A stretch of 15,819 nt of DNA from Campylobacteraceae bacterium (GTDB lineage: Bacteria > Campylobacterota > Campylobacteria > Campylobacterales > Sulfurovaceae), in the NCBI GenBank assembly GCA_027079365.1, contig JALWVW010000224.1:1-15819 (forward strand). Direction: 5' to 3'. The first letter of the stretch is position 1; each line of letters begins with the position of its first letter. Both the position numbers and the translations under genes were made by a program. Shown here in pieces: positions 1 to 6,352 of the stretch. The notes under the pieces were generated by a model. That model had not been told where the DNA came from, made no database searches, and saw nothing but the letters and a program-made list of their open reading frames with translations.

Positions 1-2305
1 TCGTCTGGTCGACAGGCTGATCGATCTTGACAAAGGCCTTTTCGATCCGCTGATTGCCCTTGTCTATGATAGTCTTGCAGCGGCGTACGGAAACGATCGC
101 TTCGATCGCCAGTGCAAACTCATTCATGATCTCTGTGTCGATCTCACCTGCTTCGGGGTAGGGTGCGACCATGATGGAGCTACTGCTTTCCAACTTGGTG
201 CCGCTGAGTCTGTGATAGAGGGATTCAGTGATAAAAGGCATAAAAGGGTGCAGTAGTTTCATGGACTCTTTGAAAATACTTCCCAGCTCTGAGACACTCT
301 CTTTGCTCGCTTTACTCAACTCAATCCCCCAGTCACAGAACTCACCCCAGAGGAAGCGGTAGAGTGTGGTGGCGGCATCGTTGAAGCGGTAACTTTCGAT
401 ATACTCTCTGGTCTCTTGAACCGCTAGATTGAATCGAGCCAGCATATATCTGCCTAGTGGCGTATGGATGGCAGTAGGGTCAAGATCCTCAAAGGTCTCT
501 TGATTGAGCTGGAGATAGTTAGCAGCGTTGAAGAGCTTGTTGGTGAAGTTGCGGCTCTGCTCCAGCTTCTCTTCGCTCAGTTTGATATCGCGTCCCTGTA
601 CGGCCAGTACAGCAAGTGTGAAGCGCAGGGCATCAGCAGAGTACTTCTCGATCATGATCAGCGGATCGATGACATTGCCTTTGGACTTGGACATCTTTTC
701 ACCTTTTTCATCCTTGACCAGGGCGTGCAGGTAGATATCGCTGAAGGGAAGTTCTCCTGTGAGCTTCTCGCCCATCATGAGCATTCTTGCCACCCAGAAG
801 AAGAGGATATCAAAGCCCGTGACCATCAGAGAGTTTGGGTAAAAATCTGCCATATCACTCTCCTGCCATTTCTCGCCCTTGAGTGCATCACCATTGCCCC
901 ATCCCAAGGTAGAGAAGGGCCACAGTCCGGAGCTGAACCAGGTATCCAGCACATCAGGATCCTGATGGATCTTATCGCTGCCACACTGTGCACAGACTGT
1001 AGGGGTATCCCCGTCAAAGGCAAACTGCCCGCCACAGCTCTCGCAATGCATGACAGGGATCTGATGTCCCCACCAGAGCTGTCTGGAAATGCACCAGTCG
1101 CGTAGTTCACCCATCCAGGCGTTGTAGCTGTTGATCCAGTGCCTGGGAAAGAACTGCGCTTCACCTGCATTGACCCGCTCAATCGCACCTGCGGCAAATT
1201 CTTTTTTGATAAACCACTGCTTGGAGATATAGGGCTCTACCACATTTTTGCAGCGGTAGCAGTGCCCGATCTGGTGGGCATGCTCTTCAATCTTTTCGAT
1301 AAAACCCTCTGCACTGAGCTTGGCGACGAGTGCTTCTCTGGCTTCGAGTCGTTCCTGTCCCTCAAACTCTCCGCAGTAGCTGTTGAGAATACCGTTTTCA
1401 TCAAAAATAGTGATGAAGTCCAGGCCATGCCTTTTGCCTACTTCGTAGTCATTGGGGTCATGTGCAGGTGTGACCTTGACAAAGCCAGTACCAAACTCTC
1501 TGTCCACATGTGCGTCAGCAATGATCTCTACCTCTCTGCCGACCAGTGGAAGTGTGACGCGTTGGCCAATGAGATGTTTGTGTCTCTCATCCTCCGGATG
1601 CACCATGACTGCAGTGTCTCCAAAATAGGTTTCAGGACGGGTTGTGGCGACGACGACCTCTCCGCTGCCATCAGAGAGAGGGTAACGAATATGATAAAGT
1701 TTGCCCTGATGATCCTCATACTCCACCTCTATATCACTGAGTGCCCCATCGTGGGTACACCAGTTGATCATATAGTTGTCCTGGACGATATATCCTTCGT
1801 CATACATACGCTTAAAGGCCTTTTTGACGGCAGTCGCAAGCCCCTCATCCATAGTGAAGCGCTCACGACTCCAGGCAGGGGAGACACCCAGATGGCGTAG
1901 CTGCGAGGTGATCGCATTGCCAGAGTTGCTCTTCTGCTGCCAGGCACGCTCCAAGAAGGCCTCTCTGCCTATCTCCTCTTTGGTGGTGCCTTCAGCCAAG
2001 AGCTGCTTCTCTACGACATTCTGTGTAGCGATCCCTGCATGGTCGGTACCGGGCTGCCAGAGGGTCTTGTATCCATCCATGCGCTTGTACCGTATGATGA
2101 TATCCTGTATAGTAAAGGTCAGGCCATGTCCGATATGCAGGCTACCGGTGACATTGGGAGGGGGCATAGAGATGCAGAAGGTTTTGCCCTCTTTTTGTAT
2201 CGCCTTATTGCCGTCGATCTCAAAGTAGCCGCGTGCTTCCCAGAGTTTGTAGTAGCTGTTTTCTAGAGAGTTTGGATCATAGACTTTTTTTGCTGTATCA
2301 CTCAT
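1..2305 (-). CDS. valS: Valyl-tRNA synthetase, 3' end missing at window edge
   Basis: Class I aminoacyl-tRNA synthetase that charges tRNA-Val with valine in the cytoplasm. Reading from the ATG at 2305 on the minus strand gives 768 residues with no stop before the left edge; the family is usually about 870-880 residues, so roughly the last 100 (end of the anticodon-binding domain and C-terminal coiled coil) lie outside. Seen directly: the HIGH signature at residues 57-60 within SLHIGHGL, KMSKS at 537-541, and two cysteine pairs typical of zinc knuckles (C349/C352 in HCYRC, and C421/C424 followed by CAQC near 440). The stretch between HIGH and KMSKS carries the CP1 editing domain, including ATTRPET. 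An AGAAGGA Shine-Dalgarno lies just upstream of the ATG. It has its own extended -10 promoter and is preceded, on the same strand, by an unrelated secreted-protein gene. The reading frame is open throughout. Confidence 0.97.
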   Translation of the reverse strand, partial: MSDTAKKVYDPNSLENSYYKLWEARGYFEIDGNKAIQKEGKTFCISMPPPNVTGSLHIGHGLTFTIQDIIIRYKRMDGYKTLWQPGTDHAGIATQNVVEKQLLAEGTTKEEIGREAFLERAWQQKSNSGNAITSQLRHLGVSPAWSRERFTMDEGLATAVKKAFKRMYDEGYIVQDNYMINWCTHDGALSDIEVEYEDHQGKLYHIRYPLSDGSGEVVVATTRPETYFGDTAVMVHPEDERHKHLIGQRVTLPLVGREVEIIADAHVDREFGTGFVKVTPAHDPNDYEVGKRHGLDFITIFDENGILNSYCGEFEGQERLEAREALVAKLSAEGFIEKIEEHAHQIGHCYRCKNVVEPYISKQWFIKKEFAAGAIERVNAGEAQFFPRHWINSYNAWMGELRDWCISRQLWWGHQIPVMHCESCGGQFAFDGDTPTVCAQCGSDKIHQDPDVLDTWFSSGLWPFSTLGWGNGDALKGEKWQESDMADFYPNSLMVTGFDILFFWVARMLMMGEKLTGELPFSDIYLHALVKDEKGEKMSKSKGNVIDPLIMIEKYSADALRFTLAVLAVQGRDIKLSEEKLEQSRNFTNKLFNAANYLQLNQETFEDLDPTAIHTPLGRYMLARFNLAVQETREYIESYRFNDAATTLYRFLWGEFCDWGIELSKASKESVSELGSIFKESMKLLHPFMPFITESLYHRLSGTKLESSSSIMVAPYPEAGEIDTEIMNEFALAIEAIVSVRRCKTIIDKGNQRIEKAFVKIDQPVDQT

Positions 2306-2325
2306 ACAGATTCCTTCTAAAAGCA

Positions 2326-2346
2326 AATGCAGGATGCGCTTGCATT
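2326..2346 (-). other. Possible leader hairpin upstream of valS
   Basis: Perfect inverted repeat AATGCA/TGCATT with a 9-nt loop, in the predicted 5' untranslated region of valS between the -10 box and the Shine-Dalgarno. It may be a simple RNA hairpin. A T-box is not expected in this group and no T-box sequence is visible. Function unknown. Confidence 0.25.
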
Positions 2347-2391
2347 GAAATAATGGGTATCAACTATTGCTAGAGGTGCCCTAATGCCGCG

Positions 2392-2400
2392 ATTATAGCA
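2392..2400 (-). promoter_or_regulatory. Extended -10 promoter of valS
   Basis: On the minus strand TGC-TATAAT is a perfect extended -10 element. There is no good -35 hexamer 16-18 bp upstream, as is common in Campylobacterota. The predicted transcript start is about 80 nt before the valS ATG. The region where a -35 would lie overlaps the stop codon of the preceding gene (2416-2418), so no separate terminator fits between the two genes. Confidence 0.6.
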
Positions 2401-2415
2401 AAAGGGTGCTTTGTG

Positions 2416-3525
2416 TTACTCTTTGGGGGTGAGGCTTCCCTCTGTGCACTCTATGACTTCAGTGGTTTTATCATGATTTTTGACACATCGGATCGTCACA
2501 CTGAGGTTTGCGATCTCTGTATCTATGTCTTTGACGATTGTGTCTTTTTTCTTTTGGTTCCAGTGTGTATAGTCATAGTTGGAGGTTTGGTCTCCCAGTT
2601 CCTCATTGATATGATTGACCGCCTTGATGCAGCCAGCAGCCTCCGTACCGTTTTCTGCATGATCCATGCATGCTTTGGCGCCCTTAAGTGCGACCATGAG
2701 TTTGGGAAGGAGCTTTTTTTGTTTGGCGAGATAGCGCGCTCCGAGGGTATTGATCACCTCTGCTTCCTGTGCTGCAGTGAGGGTGATGTTCTCATCATTG
2801 AGATCGATCCCCATAGACTTGACTTTTTGGTTGAGCTCCTGAACAGCTAGCATATAGTCTGCGGTGTTGACAGAAGCAGACTGGTTGCTGGTGTAGCCTT
2901 CATCTACCATGACAGCAAAGCCCGGTAGAGAAAATTCACTCTGCGCAATAAGTTTATCCAGTACGATCATCTGTGCGGTCCTGGTAGAGCTGAATCCCTG
3001 AGTCTCTACTGTGATCTTGAGTGGGATGCCTTTGTAGAGGCAGATGGTCTGATCTTTGGTTTTCCAGAGATCACAAGGATACCCGGCGACCTTTTCTGTG
3101 CCGATTTTTACCGCTTTCATCTCTTTGAGGATATCCAGACTCTCGTCGGACATGTCTGCACCCTGCGCGATAGCGATATCGATATTTCTATCTCGCGTCT
3201 GATAGGTGACATTCTCATCGAAGTCCACAGTATAGATCGTGCCGTAGTCCATCTTGCTCATGGTGTGTCGGGCGATCTCTTCGTTGAAGTCTCCCTGCTG
3301 TATCTCTGTGGCGTCATCTTCTTTGAGCTCTTTGGCGCCCCAGTCGTCAAAAACCAGTCTTGAAACCCCTACTGTATGGGTAGTCAGGCCAGGTGCTGTA
3401 CCAGTAGTGTTGATATCATAAAGGATCATGCCGGATTTGACGGGATAGCGCTTGAATATGCTCTTGGCTTGTGCGGTTGTCACAAAAAAGAGACACAAAA
3501 AAGAGACCAGTAAATATTTTTTCAT
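2416..3525 (-). CDS. Secreted protein, DUF4412/LolA-like N-terminal region
   Basis: Predicted periplasmic protein of 369 residues with a signal peptide (MKKYLLVSFLCLFFVTTAQA, cleavage after residue 20). I chose the second of two close ATGs because GGAAG lies 7 nt before it but only 1 nt before the first (3531). Residues 21 to about 200 are beta-strand-rich. They contain a segment reading roughly G-x-E-x-V-A-G-Y-P-C-D-L-W, then a second Cys in TICLYKGIPLK, as in periplasmic DUF4412/LolA-fold proteins; the two cysteines could form a disulfide. The second half (about 220-369) is mostly helical and polar, with further cysteines. No catalytic motif is recognised and the function is unknown. It is transcribed separately from tetR through its own -10 box and shares strand with valS. 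The family call is inference from sequence style; secretion is well supported. Confidence 0.8.
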   Translation of the reverse strand: MKKYLLVSFLCLFFVTTAQAKSIFKRYPVKSGMILYDINTTGTAPGLTTHTVGVSRLVFDDWGAKELKEDDATEIQQGDFNEEIARHTMSKMDYGTIYTVDFDENVTYQTRDRNIDIAIAQGADMSDESLDILKEMKAVKIGTEKVAGYPCDLWKTKDQTICLYKGIPLKITVETQGFSSTRTAQMIVLDKLIAQSEFSLPGFAVMVDEGYTSNQSASVNTADYMLAVQELNQKVKSMGIDLNDENITLTAAQEAEVINTLGARYLAKQKKLLPKLMVALKGAKACMDHAENGTEAAGCIKAVNHINEELGDQTSNYDYTHWNQKKKDTIVKDIDTEIANLSVTIRCVKNHDKTTEVIECTEGSLTPKE

Positions 3526-3551
3526 CTGCATACTTCCATTTTTTTGATGCT

Positions 3552-3560
3552 ATTATAGCA
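3552..3560 (-). promoter_or_regulatory. Extended -10 promoter of the secreted-protein gene
   Basis: The minus strand reads TGC-TATAAT, a perfect extended -10, 27 nt before the chosen ATG at 3525. No clear -35 is seen. Start of transcription would be near 3545. Confidence 0.55.
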
Positions 3561-3626
3561 TATTACGGTATCGGGAAAGCGCCAGAGAGAAATAATGTTC
3601 AGAAAATAGTTGTTTGTACCGTTATG

Positions 3627-4211
3627 TTAGGCTGCCATAGCCGCGTAGATGGTATCTACAATCTCTTTTCTGTATAGATTGAGATCCTCCTCAAGCACCT
3701 CTTCGCCATGCAGAAAAGTAATCGCCCCCAGGATACCGCTGATCAGAGAGAAGCTTACATAGAAGTTTTGTCTTCTGAACTCTCCCCTGTTTACCCCATC
3801 TTCGATCAATATTTTCAGTTCAGTGATAAACTCTTCAGCCAGGGAGAAGCCACAGTCTTTGTCTTCACAAAAGAACTCTCTGTTGGAGAGATATACCCTA
3901 AAAAAGTATGCTATCATTTCCGGATCATGGGCAATAAAGTGGAAATAGACCTCCACAAACTGACAGAGCTTCTCTCTGCATGATATATCAGACTGATTGA
4001 TATAGCGCAACTCAGAGGCAAGTTTCTGGGTGACAAATTGTATCGATGCTCTTGCCAGGCTCTGTTTAGAAGGGAAATATTCATAGATACCACCCACACT
4101 GATATGGAGACTTTTTGCTATCTCTGAGATCTTGGTGGTATGCAAGCCTTTATCAGAGAAGAGTTTGAGTGCAGTGCGGATGATCGTGTTTTTCTTTTTG
4201 ATTCGATTCAT
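3627..4211 (-). CDS. TetR-family transcriptional regulator
   Basis: Predicted 194-residue one-component repressor. The N-terminal 60 residues form a TetR DNA-binding domain: a first helix (NTIIRTALKLFSDKG), then a helix-turn-helix at about 25-47 (TTKISEIAKSLHISVGGIYEYF) followed by PSKQSL, which matches the family signature closely. The rest is an all-helical, variable ligand/dimerisation domain typical in length. The open frame extends 13 codons further upstream, but I start at MNRIKKK (4211) because a GGAAGT Shine-Dalgarno lies just before it and the HTH is then at the usual distance from the N-terminus. It is divergent from the rhodanese gene with a 169-bp shared intergenic region. TetR proteins commonly control themselves and the divergent neighbour, so the rhodanese gene is a plausible target (inference). 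Ligand unknown. Confidence 0.93.
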   Translation of the reverse strand: MNRIKKKNTIIRTALKLFSDKGLHTTKISEIAKSLHISVGGIYEYFPSKQSLARASIQFVTQKLASELRYINQSDISCREKLCQFVEVYFHFIAHDPEMIAYFFRVYLSNREFFCEDKDCGFSLAEEFITELKILIEDGVNRGEFRRQNFYVSFSLISGILGAITFLHGEEVLEEDLNLYRKEIVDTIYAAMAA

Positions 4212-4228
4212 GAGACTTCCAGGAGAGC

Positions 4229-4260
4229 ATAATACGGCTATGGAAATCATACAGTGATTT
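4229..4260 (-). promoter_or_regulatory. tetR promoter region with candidate TetR operator
   Basis: The inverted repeat AAATC-N7-GATTT (4244-4260) is 17 bp long, the usual size for a TetR-family operator. It overlaps the spacer and -35 region of a possible minus-strand -10 box TATTAT (4229-4234). A repressor bound here would block tetR transcription. The arms are A/T-rich and short, so chance occurrence is possible. Confidence 0.35.
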
Positions 4261-4320
4261 GGCTTAGAAACTCCGAATTATGGTTCAGTTTTTTATATAT
4301 TTTGCTTATGTTGTTTGATG

Positions 4321-4375
4321 TAAAATTAGGGTGTGGAAATAGGGCATCATAACCCAAATAATCTTTCTCAAGGAG
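4321..4375 (+). promoter_or_regulatory. -10 box and strong RBS of the rhodanese gene
   Basis: TAAAAT at 4321-4326 follows a long T/A-rich run (4289-4320), as in Campylobacterota sigma-70 promoters, which often lack a defined -35. AAGGAG at 4370-4375 lies 5 nt before the ATG at 4381 and decides the start against an in-frame GTG at 4333. Confidence 0.45.
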
Positions 4376-4380
4376 AAAAA

Positions 4381-5568
4381 ATGAGACGACTCACTATACT
4401 GATTCTATGCATGGCCACAGGGGTGATATACGCCAATACACTACCTATAGACAATGCAAGCCCCAAAGTCAAGAATCTACTCTTGGAAAACCATCTCGGT
4501 GTGGTTGATACCGCTTATGTCAAAGAGAAGATAGGTAAGGGGACAAGAGTCTCTTCCAAATCCATCCTGCTGGATGCCAGACCTCACAAAAAGTATATCG
4601 TTGGACACGTTCCCTCGGCACTTAGTTTGCCAGATACTAAATTCAGTGCCTACTTTGACCAACTCAAGGATATAGACAGGGCTACGGAGCTGATCACCTA
4701 CTGTGGAGGATGGAAGTGTGCCAAGTCACCAAAACTGGCAAAAATGCTTAGGGAAAAAGGTTTCAGAAATATCAAGGTTTATCAAGCGGGGTTCCCGGCA
4801 TGGAAAAAGGCTGGCAACTATACAGAAGTAGATCTGCCTTTGGTCAAGTCAGCACTCAAGAAAGCCAACAGTGTGATCATTGATGCCAGACCTTCCAAGA
4901 AGTATATGCAGTCCCATATCGCAACAGCGATCAATATTCCTGATACCAAGATGGACAGTATGCTGGACAGGCTACCCAAGGACAAAACCCAGAGGATCAT
5001 TGCCTACTGTGGCGGTTATAAGTGTGCCAAATCACACAATGTAGCCAAAAAACTACAAAAGATGGGCTATAAAAATATCTTTGTCTATGCGGGGGGTATG
5101 CCGGAATGGGCCAAAGCGGGATTGCCTATAGAGGGTAAAAAGGCTGCCAAAAAAGCAGAAGAAAAGTCTAGCAATCCTTATGTAGTACGCAATGGCGTAC
5201 AGCTAGTAAAGGATCAAAAAGAGAACGAAAATATGGTATATGGTCCCTGGTATCTTGACCTCATCAAGGCAGTTCCGGCTGACTATCAACTGGTAGATAT
5301 CAGAGACAAAGAGAGTTATCAGTCAGGGCATATCCCTGGCGCGATCAATATTCCTTTTGAAGATAAGGATCCTAAGGTATTCGTTGGTGAACTTGCAGCC
5401 ACAGGAAAAAAAGTAATTATGAACTGTGCATCTGGAGCCATGGCTACCGAGGCGATCATGGCAGTGATAGACCATGGTGGCGATCTCGACAGGCTCTTCT
5501 ATGTAGATGCCAATGTCGACTGTGACAAAAACAACCAATGTACCATAGAGATTAATGATCCTCTATAA
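4381..5568 (+). CDS. Exported triple-domain rhodanese (sulfurtransferase)
   Basis: Predicted 395-residue periplasmic sulfurtransferase. A signal peptide covers residues 1-18 (MRRLTILILCMATGVIYA). Three rhodanese domains follow. Domain 1 (about 42-148) has an LLDARP entry strand and loop YCGGWKCAKS, with the presumed catalytic C108. Domain 2 (about 152-250) has VIIDARP and YCGGYKCAKS, with C210. Domain 3 (about 285-380) has LVDIRD, SGHIPGAINIP and loop NCASGAMAT, with C349. Domains 1 and 2 are close copies (DARPxKKY, PDTK, YCGGxKCAKS), indicating internal duplication; domain 3 is more divergent and joined by a lysine-rich linker (about 252-263). Rhodaneses carry sulfane sulfur as a cysteine persulfide. 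Export suggests handling of thiosulfate, polysulfide or elemental sulfur outside the cytoplasm, which would suit a sulfur-oxidising host (inference). It is divergent from tetR, and its stop codon directly abuts that of the convergent ybgC. Confidence 0.93.
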   Translation: MRRLTILILCMATGVIYANTLPIDNASPKVKNLLLENHLGVVDTAYVKEKIGKGTRVSSKSILLDARPHKKYIVGHVPSALSLPDTKFSAYFDQLKDIDRATELITYCGGWKCAKSPKLAKMLREKGFRNIKVYQAGFPAWKKAGNYTEVDLPLVKSALKKANSVIIDARPSKKYMQSHIATAINIPDTKMDSMLDRLPKDKTQRIIAYCGGYKCAKSHNVAKKLQKMGYKNIFVYAGGMPEWAKAGLPIEGKKAAKKAEEKSSNPYVVRNGVQLVKDQKENENMVYGPWYLDLIKAVPADYQLVDIRDKESYQSGHIPGAINIPFEDKDPKVFVGELAATGKKVIMNCASGAMATEAIMAVIDHGGDLDRLFYVDANVDCDKNNQCTIEINDPL

Positions 5569-5940
5569 TTAGTCTGAGCCAAAAAAAGAAAGAAAGTCTG
5601 CAGGGATACGAGAGGGTTTCCCCGCAGATAGGTAGACCAGTACGATCTCCATAGCAAAAAGTTTCTCCTCACCTCTAAATATCTCTTGCTGGAGGATAAG
5701 CGAGGAACGCTTGGTTTTTAGCAACTCCGTGCGTACCTCCAGCAGATCTCCCAAAAAGGCAGGAGAGAAGAAAGAGGCATGAATATCCTTTACTACAAAC
5801 CCACTACCGTCTCCCTGGTGTGGCTGCATGCCTCTTTGAAAAAAAAGCTCGCTCCTCGCCCTCTCGCAGAAATTGATGTAACGCGTATGATAGACGATAC
5901 CGCCTGCATCGGTGTCCTCATAATAGACTCTTATCTTCAT
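5569..5940 (-). CDS. ybgC: YbgC-family acyl-CoA thioesterase (hotdog fold)
   Basis: A 123-residue cytoplasmic hotdog-fold thioesterase, slightly shorter than E. coli YbgC. The N-terminus carries the family signature YYEDTDAGGIVYHTRYINF followed by ERARSE, with the expected active-site D11 and neighbouring H18. Family members hydrolyse short- or medium-chain acyl-CoA or acyl-ACP esters, and several are linked to phospholipid metabolism. The substrate here cannot be read from sequence. In many Proteobacteria ybgC sits with tol-pal genes; here it stands alone, convergent to the rhodanese gene with no spacer. The ATG at 5940 is preceded by GAGG at 9 nt and a TATAAT box at 5970-5975. The last 60 nt contain a T-rich run coding DFLSFF, discussed as a finding. 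Confidence 0.92.
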   Translation of the reverse strand: MKIRVYYEDTDAGGIVYHTRYINFCERARSELFFQRGMQPHQGDGSGFVVKDIHASFFSPAFLGDLLEVRTELLKTKRSSLILQQEIFRGEEKLFAMEIVLVYLSAGKPSRIPADFLSFFGSD

Positions 5941-5969
5941 ATGCTAAAACCTCATTTTGTATATCAAGG

Positions 5970-5975
5970 ATTATA
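5970..5975 (-). promoter_or_regulatory. -10 box of ybgC
   Basis: A perfect TATAAT on the minus strand, 30 nt before the ybgC ATG. No convincing -35 hexamer is found at the usual spacing. Confidence 0.5.
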
Positions 5976-6046
5976 GTATACTCTTGCTTGTACTCATCCG
6001 TAATGGAGTAAGCTCTAAAAGTAAGAAAAAGTTATATTAACACACA

Positions 6047-6070
6047 TTACAGTGACCTAGGTTACGCTAA
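6047..6070. repeat. 24-bp imperfect palindrome, operator-like (CRP/FNR-type?)
   Basis: The core GTGACCTAGGTTAC (6052-6065) is a near-perfect palindrome, and TTA/TAA continue the symmetry at both ends, giving 9 of 12 matching positions per half. The half-site arrangement GTGA-N6-TTAC is one mismatch from the CRP-family consensus GTGA-N6-TCAC. Its centre lies about 95 bp upstream of the presumed ybgC transcript start and about 200 bp upstream of the coiled-coil gene start, so either could be the target. Protein and function are not known. Confidence 0.4.
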
Positions 6071-6222
6071 GATTGGTTTTAAAACTTTTTCAGAAGTATC
6101 AAGAGTATGAAGTTGTGTTTAAGAGGTTTCCGATATGAGGATATATATTGTTTTGATATCTTCTGATTGCATAGATATTCAATGCCGGACTCCAAAAAGA
6201 ATATTTTTTTCTTCTGTTGTTA

Positions 6223-6251
6223 TTGGAAATCCCGCTCAAAGGTGTTATAAT
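6223..6251 (+). promoter_or_regulatory. Strong sigma-70-type promoter of the coiled-coil gene
   Basis: TTGGAA (6223-6228), a 17-bp spacer, then TATAAT (6246-6251) with an extended TG motif immediately before it. This is the best promoter in the window and the only one with a recognisable -35. Transcription should start near 6258. Confidence 0.75.
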
Positions 6252-6257
6252 GCATCT

Positions 6258-6352
6258 TGAATAAATTAGTTGACTCGGACACTTTGTTACCGAGGCAATA
6301 GAGAGAACGGGGTAAGTATTCTCGTGTTTCCGTTACATTTAGAAGGGAAAAG
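6258..6352 (+). promoter_or_regulatory. Structured 5' leader of the coiled-coil gene
   Basis: The predicted transcript has a leader of about 95 nt with several short complementary pairs. CTCGG (6274-6278) pairs with CCGAG (6290-6294); GAGAA (6303-6307) with TTCTC (6319-6323); AACGG (6306-6310) with CCGTT (6330-6334); TTACC (6287-6291) with GGTAA (6311-6315). Some pairings exclude others. AAGGG (6343-6347) is the Shine-Dalgarno, 5 nt before the ATG. No known riboswitch class is recognised. Confidence 0.35.

Larger units (their letters stand above)
5941..6352. other. 412-bp non-coding region between ybgC and the coiled-coil gene
   Basis: No convincing protein gene is seen. From left to right it holds the ybgC promoter (5970-5975), a 24-bp imperfect palindrome (6047-6070), an A+T-rich stretch with no clear signal (6071-6220), a strong plus-strand promoter (6223-6251) and a leader of about 95 nt with several possible stem-loops (6258-6352). 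The composition is A+T-rich like the gene that follows and unlike the flanking core genes. Confidence 0.7.

Noticed and set aside
464..1105. 213-codon plus-strand open frame and similar ones within valS
   Set aside because: These lie opposite the valS frame, which has the HIGH, KMSKS and zinc motifs; they are antisense shadows without motifs or ribosome sites.
3563..3624. Inverted repeat TTACGGTA/TACCGTTA flanking the tetR-secreted protein spacer
   Set aside because: Only 6-7 matching bases separated by about 45 nt and no T-run at the right place, so neither a terminator nor an operator is supported.
6135..6260. 41-codon plus-strand open frame with AGAGG 8 nt upstream, in the intergenic region
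   Set aside because: It overlaps the strong -35/-10 promoter of the next gene, its composition is simply A+T-rich, and the peptide has no recognisable pattern.
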